From an uncultured Eubacteriales bacterium (GTDB lineage: Bacteria > Bacillota > Clostridia > Peptostreptococcales > Anaerovoracaceae), in contig URWB01000004.1 of the NCBI GenBank assembly GCA_900551415.1, forward strand, positions 1-36,171: DNA of 36,171 bases, given 5' to 3'. Made by a program: the position numbers and the translations under genes. Shown here in pieces: positions 1 through 8,483 of this stretch. Positions within the stretch are counted from its first letter, which is position 1; each line of letters starts with the position of its first letter. A model generated the notes under the pieces. It made no database searches and was not told the origin of the DNA. It saw only the letters and a list, made by a program, of their open reading frames with translations.

Positions 1-50
1 CGCCGATGATACTTGGTGGGAAGCTGCCTGGGAAAGTAGGACGTTGCCGG
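1..50 (+). rRNA. rrf: 5S ribosomal RNA, 3' end (partial)
   Basis: The first 50 bases match the 3' part of a bacterial 5S rRNA: a loop region with GATGATACTTGG, then GGGAAAGTAGGACGTTGCC, which resembles the usual end of clostridial 5S genes. The 5' part lies outside the window, so an rRNA operon probably ends here. The 3' boundary is estimated from where the conserved acceptor-like helix ends, just before a T-rich stretch. Recognised by eye from the family consensus, not by a covariance model. Confidence 0.85.
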
Positions 51-88
51 TTTTTGTTTTGCAAAATATTTTTACAATACAGAGGGAA

Positions 89-117
89 GATAGCAGTCAT
101 GCTGTCTTTTTTTCTTT
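89..117 (+). terminator. Intrinsic terminator of the rRNA operon
   Basis: A 7-bp stem (GATAGCA at 89-95 with TGCTGTC at 100-106, including one G-T pair) with a 4-base loop is followed at once by a run of seven T and then CTTTT. It lies about 40 bases past the 5S end, as expected for an rrn terminator. Confidence 0.8.
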
Positions 118-118
118 T

Positions 119-236
119 GGCAACGTCTCTACTTTCCGAAAGGATGGTTTCCTTCGATCCTCTATGCGGCATCGCCGCAAGGAAGGAAACCATGAAACTT
201 GCAGGACTGCGCCTGCGCGTTATATGGACGTTGCCG
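119..236. repeat. Inverted and direct partial copies of the 5S 3' end, with nested hairpins
   Basis: Positions 119-137 are the reverse complement of 5S bases 31-48 with one extra T. Positions 226-241 repeat 5S bases 39 onward (GGACGTTGCCGG plus T-run) in direct orientation. The two copies are inverse to each other (GGCAACGTC at 119-127, GACGTTGCC at 228-236) and enclose a perfect 12-bp stem (144-155 with 182-193) and a small GCGGC hairpin (164-178). An imperfect direct repeat of about 48 bp follows at roughly 237-285 and 311-357. No protein-coding potential is evident. Confidence 0.7.
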
Positions 237-281
237 GTTTTTTCTTACCTTAATTTAGGTAAGATCGAAAGAAAAAACTGA

Positions 282-316
282 GCACGCAGCGTAAAACGCG
301 TGCGTGCGTCTTTTTT
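282..316 (+). terminator. Terminator-like hairpin with T-run
   Basis: GCACGC (282-287) pairs with GCGTGC (302-307), with an inner GCG/CGC pairing around a TAAAA loop. GTC and six T residues follow. Together with the 89-117 hairpin it forms a series of terminator-like structures downstream of the 5S gene; what RNA it would end is unknown. Confidence 0.55.
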
Positions 317-390
317 ATTACCTTGATTTACACATGATCGAGATAAAAAACTGCGCACGTGTGTGCCTTTTCTCCTTTATCCTAAAAGGG

Positions 391-459
391 TACTCCACCA
401 ACTCGGTCCGCCAACGCAAAGAGAAAATCGGCTACTCCACCAACGCGTTACTCCACCAA
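391..459 (+). repeat. Three copies of TACTCCACCAA resembling tRNA 3' ends
   Basis: The 11-mer TACTCCACCAA occurs at 391-401, 433-443 and 449-459. CTCC-A-CCA is what the 3' acceptor strand, discriminator and encoded CCA of a tRNA look like. No matching 5' acceptor strand or cloverleaf arms are visible, so these are at best fragments left after loss or rearrangement of tRNA genes that often follow 5S genes. The tRNA origin is inference; the repetition is plain in the sequence. Confidence 0.45.
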
Positions 460-515
460 AAAGTTTGGATACCCTGAATATGACGGACTGCCTGTTTTCT
501 CATACTTTGGTATGA

Positions 516-544
516 TTTACAACCCCGAAATATTAGTATATAAT
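516..544 (+). promoter_or_regulatory. Sigma-A-type promoter of the LuxR-type regulator
   Basis: TTTACA (516-521) and TATAAT (539-544) are separated by 17 bases, close to the ideal vegetative promoter. A start site near 551 would place the ATG at 512 outside the transcript, which argues for a start codon at 564, 590 or 605. The GGAGGGGG stretch at 592-599 favours the TTG at 605. Confidence 0.7.
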
Positions 545-604
545 GTATCGGAAATAAAAAATATGCAAAAAAAGACGAAAACAACGGGAATGGAGGGGGA
601 ACTT

Positions 605-3064
605 TTGCCGGAAAATGTAATGATAAAGCCAGCGATAAGGAAGCAGTTTGAGGAATTTATGCGCCAAGGACGAGTGCTTTTTTTTAGTGCGCCCTGCGGC
701 TTCGGGAAGACCACCGTTGCAGAGACGCTGCTGGCCGGAAAAGCAGAAGAAAAAACAATATACCGGCTGAACACCGCAGATACGGGCTTTTCCCTGCCGA
801 AACCGGACGGAGGTACGCTGTCGGAACCGGACGGAAGCACACTGCCGAAATCAGACGGAAGCACATTGTAGAAACCGGACGGAAGCACGCTGCCGGACTG
901 GGACATCTTGCTGATTGATGACTTGCAGATGATGCAAGATGAGGACGATTGGCAGACCCTGTGCCAGCTAATCCGCACCCAGACTGCGAAACGCTTCATG
1001 CTCCTTTCCAGAGGTGCGCCGCCGGGATGCATGATGGCGTTCCAGTACGCAGGCATTATGAAAGTTTTGGAGGCAGAGGATCTGCTGTTTGATTGGAACG
1101 ATATAAATAGGACATTACAATTATATCATGTGGAGGCAGAAAGCAGCGAAATCACCGAGATACTCAAAGCCTCCATAGGCTACCCACTGGGCGTGATGAT
1201 TACCGCAAGGCACATGGCCGCAGGCAGAGCCTTTGGGCCGGAGATAGTGGCAAGAAGCTATAGAGAAGTTTTTTCCTACTTCGAAGCTGCAGTGTATAGG
1301 CGATTCGACTTGCCAATGAGACACTTCCTGCTGGAGCTTGCCCCATTCGAACAGTTCGACCTAGAAATGGCAAGAATGGTCAGCGGAAACCCTCATGCCG
1401 GAGACATGATTGACCAGCTGCTGGAAAACACCACCCTGCTTCGCTATGACGATATGGACAGCTTTCGGTTTTGGGACCTGTTCAGGGATTTTCTGCTGTG
1501 GGAATTGGAAAGAGAATACACCGAAGAAAAACGCAAAGCCCTTTTTAGCCGGGGCGGTCTTTATTACGAGCTTAAAGAGGACTATGCCCACGCACTGGAA
1601 TGCTACACCATGGGCGGCGACCACTCCAAGGTCTCCGACCTGCTGGTGCGCAACGCAGAGCTGCATCCGGGCATGGGTCATTACAGCGAAATGGAAAAAT
1701 ACTACCGCAGCCTGCCGGAGTCGGAAATCTTAGCTTCACCGTCGTTGATGCAGGGCATGAGCATGCTTTGTGCATTGGCAACGGACTACGATGGCTCCGA
1801 ACGATGGTACAGAGAGCTGCAGGAATATGTAAAGCACTGCGAGAAACAGGATGCCGCAGGCAAGCAGGCAAGAGGAAGACTTGCATGGCTGGACATTTCT
1901 TTGCCACAGAGAGGGGCAGAGGGACTGACCACCATCATACCAGCGGTGTTCCGGCTTCTCACCAACAAGGAAGTGACCCTGCCGGCCTTTTCCATAACCA
2001 GCGCCTTGCCAAGCCTGATGAACGGTGGCAAGGATTTTTCGGAGTGGAGCCCTAAGGACGACCTGCTCTACAAGACGATTCGTGTGCCGGTGGAAGTGAT
2101 TTTGGGCAAAGACGGCGTGGGACTTGCAGACTACGCAGTGGCAGAGAGTAAGTTCGAAAAAGGTGAGGACATTTCCGGGAGGATGCTCAAGATAATTTCT
2201 TCCCTGAGTGAAATCAGGCAGCGAGGCACCCCGGACATGGAGTTTGCAGTAGGAGGCTTGCTTGCCCGCAGTCAGATTGCAAGCGGTCAAAGCGAGGATG
2301 CGTACCATACGATTACGACCCTGAGGGAGCAGTTTGAGGAGCGAGGACTTACAAGATTCCTGCCGAACATGGACGCCCTGCTGTGTCGTATGGATTTGCT
2401 TACGGGCAATTGGGACAAAGCGGAGGAATGGTACCGCCGAAAGGCCCCTAAGGATCTGATGAACCTGAATGTGATGAAGCGATATCAGTATTTCACTCAG
2501 GCTATGGCAGAGCTTACCGAAGGCAGATACGACGCGGCCCTGCTGACCCTTGCACCCTTTGAGGAATATGTGCGAAACTGCGCAAGGCATATCGACAGCA
2601 TACACCTGAATGTGCTGACGGCAATTGCTTTGCACCGTAAGAAAGAAACAAGCTGGCAGGAGCGCCTTGACATGGCGCTTGACACTGCCGAAAAATATAA
2701 ATTTATCCGTTGTATCAGCGTTTACGGAGGCGCGGTTCTTCCCCTGCTCAAGGAAAGAAGCAGAACCGGGAAATGGTTTCACCGTCTCATGTTGGCGACC
2801 AAAACCCAGGCAGCCTTTTATCCGGACTTTCTGGAGGGACGCATGGCGCCGCAGGACACTCTGACCCTTATGGAGCTGCAAATCCTCCATCTTATCTGTG
2901 CGGACAAAAGCAACGCAGAGATTGCGCAGATGATGGATATTAAATTGCCTACGGTCAAAACCCATGTGAGCCACATCCTCACCAAGCTGGGGGTAAGCCG
3001 CAGAAGCGAGGCGAAAACCGTGGCAAAGAAGCTTAGGCTGGTGCCTGAGCATTTCATAGAGTAA
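605..3064 (+). pseudogene. MalT/LuxR-type ATP-binding transcriptional regulator, interrupted by in-frame TAG
   Basis: In one continuous frame this region encodes a large regulator of the MalT/LAL type. A Walker A loop (APCGFGKTT) lies near the N-terminus, a Walker B (DILLIDDLQ) at 902-928, a long helical TPR-like middle, and a C-terminal LuxR helix-turn-helix (residues AEIAQMMDIKLPTVKTHVS near the end). The frame is broken only by TAG at 869-871, inside a 24-bp tandem repeat, so the stop separates Walker A from Walker B. No ribosome binding site precedes a restart after the stop; TTG at 908 has none. The start is set at TTG 605, five bases after GGAGGGGG. All the rest is intact and shows no further frameshift, so the break is recent, reversible or tolerated. 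It lies directly upstream of a secreted surface protein on the same strand with no terminator between, suggesting that gene as a target or operon partner. The inducer is unknown. Confidence 0.8.
797..892 (+). repeat. Four 24-bp in-frame tandem repeats containing the stop codon
   Basis: Four units start at 797, 821, 845 and 869, each encoding a variant of xxPDGSTL (PKPDGGTL, SEPDGSTL, PKSDGSTL, *KPDGSTL). The first codon is CCG, TCG, CCG and TAG; TCG to TAG is a single change. Units 2 and 4 share CCGGACGGAAGCAC (827-840 and 875-888), and units 3 and 4 share GACGGAAGCAC. Because 24 is a multiple of three, losing unit 4 or an equivalent stretch restores the full frame. Confidence 0.9.
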
Positions 3065-3128
3065 CGAAAATACCTGTGAACAAGGCAGATTCGATGACAT
3101 AGACACAAACAATGGAAGGAGAAAGAAA

Positions 3129-6100
3129 TTGACAAGAAAGAGTTTACGCACGAAAAGAATTTTTTCCATAATCTTATCACTGGCAGTGGCGCTGACCATG
3201 ATGCCGGTGAGTGCGCTTGCAGCCGATGGGACAAGCACTGTAGAAAACGCCGTGGCGGAGGTCACCATCAACGGCGGCACCACGTCGTACGCCGACATTA
3301 ACGCGGCGTTTGCGGCGGCACAGAAAGCAGACAGCGCCACGGTGAAGTTGCTGACCGATATCAAAACAGATTATCACAAAGAAGGTAACAAATTTATTTT
3401 CACAGACATTTCCGGCACATATACGTTGGATCTGAATGGACATACGGTAAACGGCTCCTTAGAGGTCAAGGATGCAAACAGCAACCTGACAATTAAGGAT
3501 TCCAAAGAAACCGGAAAAATCAATCCGAACGATGGAGTAAATACATGGCCTGCACTGACTGTAAGCCAAGGAAGCGTGACTATTGAAAGCGGTATTTTTG
3601 CAAAAGAAGTTCACTGCACAGGCGGCGCGATGACCATCAAAGATGGAACCTTTGCAGAAAGAGTTGTTTGCAATGACAGCACGCTTACCATCAATGGCGG
3701 CACCTTTAAGGTCAGTGCATTTGCAGGCAGCGGCAGTACTGCTGCGATTACTGCCGGACAGTTCGTATCCTTCAGTGCAAGGAACGATAATGCGACTGTG
3801 TCCATCTCCGGAGGTAGTTTTGACCAAATTTTATGCACCGGTAGTTTCTATTTGCATCCGGCAGCCATGCTGGCAAATGGCTATGCCTTTGCTGACAGAA
3901 CTAACAGCAAAAAGGTGGATGGAAGCAGCGAAGCGACGATTTCCAACATCAAGGTTGTAAAGGCAGATGAAATACACGCATTTGTGGCATCTGTAACTGT
4001 AGGGGCGTCGATCGATAAATACCAGACCTTTGAAGAGGCACTGACGGCTGCACAGGGAACTAAAGACAGCGTATTGACACTACTTGATGATATAACAACT
4101 GCACAGATTTCCATTACAGACGGTGACTTTGTGCTGGATCTGAACGGAAAGAATCTGAGTGGAGCAGATAGCGCCCATTTGATTGGTGTTTGGATGACTA
4201 ACTCCAATACCCCAGCCAAGCTGACCATCAGAGACAGCGCAGGAAACGGAATAATCGAGAATACCGGCAGTAACACTTCGGTATATTGCCAGGGCGGCGA
4301 TGTTACGATTGAAGGAGGCACCCTGAAAGGATGTCTTTACTGGCAAAACAGCGGCAAGATTACCATTAAGGGCGGTACTTTTAGCTCGCTACAAATCGGC
4401 AGTGAAGAAGTACTTGGCCATCTTGACACATGGGCTGATGCAATAGCCCAGGGTAAGGCATTAGCAAAGGACAGCAAAGTTGTTCGGGCTGATGTCAAGC
4501 AGCTGAACGGTGGTCCATATACGGTAATTGACCATACCCACAGCTTTGCTAAGAATGAAGCTGACGAATACAAATGTGCCTGCGGCGTGCCATGCCCTCA
4601 TACGGATATAAACAGTGCAACAGGTAAGTGTAATCTGTGCGGTAAACAGGCGCATGCTGCTGCAGTAATAAAAGATGGCAACGCTGCAACCTATGCGACT
4701 GCACAGGAAGCAATCAGCAATGCCAATGGCGGAACAGTCAAGCTGCTTGCGGATGCCGGAGAAATCAACGTTTCATCACTGCTCAAGCTTGACTGCAACG
4801 GACATACCATAACGAGGCTGACAGTAAGCGAAGGGGTAACACTTGCAAGCTTGCTGCCGGAATACTATGCTTTCAAGAGTGATGACAAATGGGTAAGCGA
4901 CAGCGACCTAAGTAACAAAACTGAGCTTGCCAATACAACCAACGCAGAAGCACCGGTTAAGTATGTGAGGGCGAAAAATCCTGCCATTACAGTAAAGTAT
5001 GGTAAATCTTATACTCTATTTACGACCTTCGCATGGACGGGCAGCAGCTCGTATTCATCAAACCCTCTAATTGAATGGGAATACAAAAGTGGTGGATGGC
5101 TGCATTCGCAAACACCAACCCTGACAGGCCATGAAAATAACAGTCGGACGATGGACTTTCCGATTAGCAAGGATAATAAGCGTTACCCCGCACAGGTCGG
5201 AACCTATACCTATGTCGTGACTTTCACCAAGGACGGCTACAGCAAGAGCTGTGAGTTCACTGTAACCATTGAAAAGGCAACACCGTCATGTACGGTAAAG
5301 ATGGCGGATTATACCTATGGCGAAACTCCGTCAAATCCGGCATTAACAGGTACGACCGGAAATGGTACCGTAGCTTACTATTACAACACGACGAATTCGA
5401 ACGAGGGCGGTGCTGAGTGGACGAACACCACTGCTTTAGACGCAGGAACATACTACATGTATGCAGCTATCGGAGCAGCCACCAACTATAATGCCTATAC
5501 TACTCCAACCCAAAAATTTGAAGTAAAAAAGACAACGCCTATCACCGGCGAGAAACGCATTGTCACCGGCACATATGGTCAGAAACTTAGGGATATTGAC
5601 TTGAACAACCAGACTGGCAATATACCGGGAAGGTGGGAATGGGATAAACCGGATACAAAACTCGATAAGGCTAGCGATGGCACTGTCGATTATCCTGTAA
5701 CCTTCACACCGACCGACACTACAAACTATGAAATAGTTAAAACCGAGGTCAGCGTTAAGGTAAATCCGGCACCGGGAAGAGAATTGTATGAAAGACAACT
5801 CACTCAGAGATTAGGAGATGGTGCAACGAAGACTTTTAAACCGGATTGGACAGGACTGCCTAAAGATGAAGCAGGATGGTCATATAACGCAGAATTTAAA
5901 AATATCGGTGACGTTACGGTTACTGACTCTAGTTATAATATAGAAAATGATGTGCTAACCTATAACATCTCAGGCGGTAAGGCAGGCGACACAGTAAAAT
6001 TTACCCTAACTGCAAGTTCCGCCAGCGGTAATTACGAAGCATTCACAATTACCGTAGTAATCACTCTCACAGAGAAAGACAGACCGGAGGTAACCGTTAA

Positions 6101-7367
6101 GCCAATCACAGTGACATATGACGGCAACCCTGTTTCCTCAGATAAGATTACAGGAGCTGCAACATTCAACGGAAATCCGGTTGAAGGAAAGTGGAGCTGG
6201 AAAGCTGATCAGCCAATTACCAATGTAGCAGACAGCGGTAAGAGAACAGTGAAATTTACTCCGACTGATGCGACAAACTATGAATCCGTTGATACTACAG
6301 TTATTCTCACTATCAACCAAGCAACACCTGCCGGAAAACCTGCCTACGATAAGGTTACTGCAAGTGGCAAGAAACTTTCCGAAGTAAATCTGAGTTCCGA
6401 TGACGCAGCTGGAAAGAATCTTTTCAATGTTAGCGGCGCAGTTGAATGGGAAAATGGCGATACAGAGGTTAAGCAAGGCGAGAAATACAAATGGAAGTTC
6501 ACTCCGACAGACACTGATAATTACACCATATTAACCGGTGAAATTATCCTTTGGGAAAAACCTGCAAGCTCCGGCGGTGGCGGCGGAGCACTTCCGACAA
6601 CCGAGGTTGTTACAATCGACAAAGTCACTACTTCCCCGGCAGAGGTTAAGAACGAAACCAAGACCGATGCGGACGGAACGAAAGAGACGATTTCCAAGGT
6701 AACCGTTTCCGATGTAAACCAAAAGGAAATCATCAAACAGGTGAAGGATAACAAGTCCGGCGAAATCGTAATCAATGTTTCCGAGAAGGAAGTTGCGGAT
6801 AATGCGAAGCTGGAAATTAGCCTTGACAAAGACTTTATCGATTCCATCGTGAAGGATACCGATGCAAAGCTTACAATCAAAACTCCTGAGGGCGACAAGA
6901 CCTTTACACAGGAAGAACTGAAGAAGCTTTCCGAATCCGCAGCGGCAGACGGAACCATAACTGTTGACCCGACTGCAAGTGAGCCGACAGACACAACTAA
7001 GGCAGAAAAAATCACCAAAGCAAAGGGCTTGATCGAGAAATTAAATCTTATGGCACGCTCAAGCAAAACGGCGAAAAAGAATGCCAAAGTAATCCTGAAG
7101 CGGAATGAAACAACAAATTCCTGCATCAAGGAACTGAAAGACCTTGGCTTCACAGTGAAGTACCGCTTCTATCGCTCAACGAAGAAGTCCGCAGGCTACA
7201 AGTCCACTGTAACCAAGAAGACAGCTTCCTACATGAACACAAACGGCAAGAAGGGAACGAAATATTTCTACAAGATTCAAATAAGAGTTTACGATGAAAA
7301 CGGCAAACTCATTGCAAAAACAGCACTGAAACAGTGCAAATACGCAAGCAGAATCTGGAGCAAATAA
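3129..7367 (+). CDS. Large secreted surface protein with beta-helix-like and Ig-like (MBG-type) repeats
   Basis: A 1412-residue protein starting at TTG 3129, seven bases after GGAAGGAG. Residues 1-32 form a classical signal peptide: RKSLRTKR, a hydrophobic core, then SALAA. The next 600 residues hold three related modules of the type 'Y-x-T-F-E-E-A-x-x-A-A-Q ... L-L-x-D-I ... L-D-L-N-G-K' followed by TIKGGTF-like rungs, suggesting a right-handed beta-helix. A small Cys-rich linker (CACGVPCPH ... CNLCGK) precedes the third module. Several bacterial Ig-like MBG-type repeats follow (FTPTDTTNYE, FTPTDATNYE, FTPTDTDNYT). After a GGGGG hinge comes a charged segment and a fibronectin-like C-terminus (KYRFYRSTKKSAGYKS). 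I see no LPxTG motif, SLH domain or C-terminal membrane anchor, so the attachment mode is unknown. Likely an adhesin or matrix component; the ligand cannot be told. Few CGCG words, unlike downstream genes. Confidence 0.85.
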   Translation: MTRKSLRTKRIFSIILSLAVALTMMPVSALAADGTSTVENAVAEVTINGGTTSYADINAAFAAAQKADSATVKLLTDIKTDYHKEGNKFIFTDISGTYTLDLNGHTVNGSLEVKDANSNLTIKDSKETGKINPNDGVNTWPALTVSQGSVTIESGIFAKEVHCTGGAMTIKDGTFAERVVCNDSTLTINGGTFKVSAFAGSGSTAAITAGQFVSFSARNDNATVSISGGSFDQILCTGSFYLHPAAMLANGYAFADRTNSKKVDGSSEATISNIKVVKADEIHAFVASVTVGASIDKYQTFEEALTAAQGTKDSVLTLLDDITTAQISITDGDFVLDLNGKNLSGADSAHLIGVWMTNSNTPAKLTIRDSAGNGIIENTGSNTSVYCQGGDVTIEGGTLKGCLYWQNSGKITIKGGTFSSLQIGSEEVLGHLDTWADAIAQGKALAKDSKVVRADVKQLNGGPYTVIDHTHSFAKNEADEYKCACGVPCPHTDINSATGKCNLCGKQAHAAAVIKDGNAATYATAQEAISNANGGTVKLLADAGEINVSSLLKLDCNGHTITRLTVSEGVTLASLLPEYYAFKSDDKWVSDSDLSNKTELANTTNAEAPVKYVRAKNPAITVKYGKSYTLFTTFAWTGSSSYSSNPLIEWEYKSGGWLHSQTPTLTGHENNSRTMDFPISKDNKRYPAQVGTYTYVVTFTKDGYSKSCEFTVTIEKATPSCTVKMADYTYGETPSNPALTGTTGNGTVAYYYNTTNSNEGGAEWTNTTALDAGTYYMYAAIGAATNYNAYTTPTQKFEVKKTTPITGEKRIVTGTYGQKLRDIDLNNQTGNIPGRWEWDKPDTKLDKASDGTVDYPVTFTPTDTTNYEIVKTEVSVKVNPAPGRELYERQLTQRLGDGATKTFKPDWTGLPKDEAGWSYNAEFKNIGDVTVTDSSYNIENDVLTYNISGGKAGDTVKFTLTASSASGNYEAFTITVVITLTEKDRPEVTVKPITVTYDGNPVSSDKITGAATFNGNPVEGKWSWKADQPITNVADSGKRTVKFTPTDATNYESVDTTVILTINQATPAGKPAYDKVTASGKKLSEVNLSSDDAAGKNLFNVSGAVEWENGDTEVKQGEKYKWKFTPTDTDNYTILTGEIILWEKPASSGGGGGALPTTEVVTIDKVTTSPAEVKNETKTDADGTKETISKVTVSDVNQKEIIKQVKDNKSGEIVINVSEKEVADNAKLEISLDKDFIDSIVKDTDAKLTIKTPEGDKTFTQEELKKLSESAAADGTITVDPTASEPTDTTKAEKITKAKGLIEKLNLMARSSKTAKKNAKVILKRNETTNSCIKELKDLGFTVKYRFYRSTKKSAGYKSTVTKKTASYMNTNGKKGTKYFYKIQIRVYDENGKLIAKTALKQCKYASRIWSK

Positions 7368-7430
7368 AACTTGACCTATGCAGAACCAAGTGTGGGTAAA
7401 GGGAAATAAAATATTGCGGACATAGCTAAA

Positions 7431-7491
7431 GAAGAGGACCGACGGGCAGGCGATTTGACCAATCATCACCCCCGGTCCCTTCATTTTTTTT
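7431..7491 (+). terminator. Terminator of the surface-protein gene
   Basis: GAAGAGGACCG (7431-7441) pairs with CGGTCCCTTC (7473-7482) apart from one mismatch, and inner GGG/CCC pairs are possible. The 3' arm is followed by A and eight T residues. The loop is about 30 bases. Confidence 0.7.
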
Positions 7492-7598
7492 GTTATTGGT
7501 TTTGTGTCTTCTAAAAACCCGCATCATGCAGCAAAGAAATATCACCTTGGCTTTTTTAGTCCATCGTGTGAAATTATCTAGGAAGTACGCGGGAATTG

Positions 7599-7607
7599 TG
7601 TTATAAT
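7599..7607 (+). promoter_or_regulatory. Extended -10 promoter for the tmk operon
   Basis: TGTTATAAT is a perfect extended -10 (TGn-TATAAT); no good -35 is seen 17 bases upstream, which such promoters tolerate. It is the only strong promoter-like site between the surface-protein terminator and the small ORF at 7672. The 7368-7671 gap otherwise shows only the terminator and no other gene. Confidence 0.55.
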
Positions 7608-7671
7608 AATGCTGTCAATGCTATTTGCAGTGCTGCTGTAAGCATATTATTTCGCGAAGGGGGAAGTGTGA

Positions 7672-7788
7672 ATGACAGTTGCCAAAGTTTGTTTTGCTGT
7701 GCTGCTTTGTGTGCCGCTTCTTCTTTGCATTGAGATATGCTTTGAGAAGCTGGTAGACGAAATCAATAACAAGAGGAGAGAGCAATGA
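7672..7788 (+). CDS. 38-residue single-span membrane peptide upstream of tmk
   Basis: ATG at 7672 follows AAGGGGGAAG with proper spacing. It opens a 38-codon frame that reads MTVAKVCFAVLLCVPLLLC and then a charged tail ending KRREQ. Residues 5-21 are a hydrophobic span, predicted single-pass or signal-anchor. Its TGA overlaps the tmk ATG (ATGA), the classic arrangement for translational coupling, which supports it being translated. I do not recognise a family and propose no function beyond possible coupling of tmk translation. It could be a leader ORF only. Confidence 0.6.
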   Translation: MTVAKVCFAVLLCVPLLLCIEICFEKLVDEINNKRREQ

Positions 7789-8465
7789 AGCGCGGAATCT
7801 TTATATCGATAGAAGGACCGGATGGTTCCGGTAAATCGACACAGATAAAAAATATTCAAGATTTTTTCGAAGGAAAAAATTTTGAAGTGGTTTTTACCAG
7901 AGAGCCGGGCGGAACTGCGATCGGAGAGCGGATTCGGAATATCATCCTTGACAAGAATTGTGAGGAAATGAACTATATGGCGGAAGCTATGCTCTACGCG
8001 GCAGCCAGAGCGCAGCATGTATCAGAGGTGATCCGTCCGGCATTGGAGGCAGGCAAGGTTGTGATCTGTGACCGCTATGTGGATTCCAGTATTGCGTATC
8101 AGGGATATGGAAGGAAATTGGGAGAAGCGGTAGCTGTGATTAACGGTTACGCGGTTCAGGGCTGTATGCCGGATTTGACATTTTTGTTTAAGCTTGACCC
8201 AGCGGTCGGAAAGAAGAGAATACGAACGGAGCTGCAGGATAGATTGGATGCGGAGGCAGAGGCTTTTCACGCGGATGTGTATCGCGGTTATCTGCACTTG
8301 GAGCAGCAGTTCGCGGATCGTTTCTGCGGGATCGATGCCAGCCGCAGCATCGCGGAGATAAAAGCGGATGTCTGCTTGAAGTTGACACAAGTTTTGAAAG
8401 CCTGGGAAGCACAAGAGGCGCCTGAGTTTCGCGAAAAAGCAGATCTTGCACACACCGCGTCATAA
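7785..8465 (+). CDS. tmk: Thymidylate kinase
   Basis: Phosphorylates dTMP to dTDP with ATP in the cytoplasm, the step shared by de novo and salvage dTTP synthesis. The 226-residue length is a little over the usual 205-215. The P-loop EGPDGSGKSTQ lies at residues 10-20, followed by TREPGGTAIGERIR and the DRY motif in CDRYVDSSIAYQGYGR, all diagnostic of the family. The start ATG overlaps the stop of the small upstream ORF, and GAGGAGAGAG just upstream (inside that ORF) serves as ribosome binding site. It begins the tmk-holB-ricT-yabB block, the same order as in Bacillus but without yaaQ, yaaR and yabA. The C-terminal tail (EAQEAPEFREKADLAHTAS) extends past the normal end. Confidence 0.95.
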   Translation: MKRGIFISIEGPDGSGKSTQIKNIQDFFEGKNFEVVFTREPGGTAIGERIRNIILDKNCEEMNYMAEAMLYAAARAQHVSEVIRPALEAGKVVICDRYVDSSIAYQGYGRKLGEAVAVINGYAVQGCMPDLTFLFKLDPAVGKKRIRTELQDRLDAEAEAFHADVYRGYLHLEQQFADRFCGIDASRSIAEIKADVCLKLTQVLKAWEAQEAPEFREKADLAHTAS

Positions 8466-8483
8466 GAAAGGCGGGAAATTAGG

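Noticed and set aside
869..871. TAG read as an amino acid (recoding of amber)
   Set aside because: TAG is a normal final stop elsewhere in the window, for example after ricT (10556-10558) and nadE, and no pyrrolysine-type context is visible.
1736..3364. 542-codon open frame on the minus strand opposite the LuxR-type regulator
   Set aside because: It crosses the end of the regulator and the start of the surface-protein gene, has no ribosome site, its composition is that of an antisense frame, and it resembles no family.
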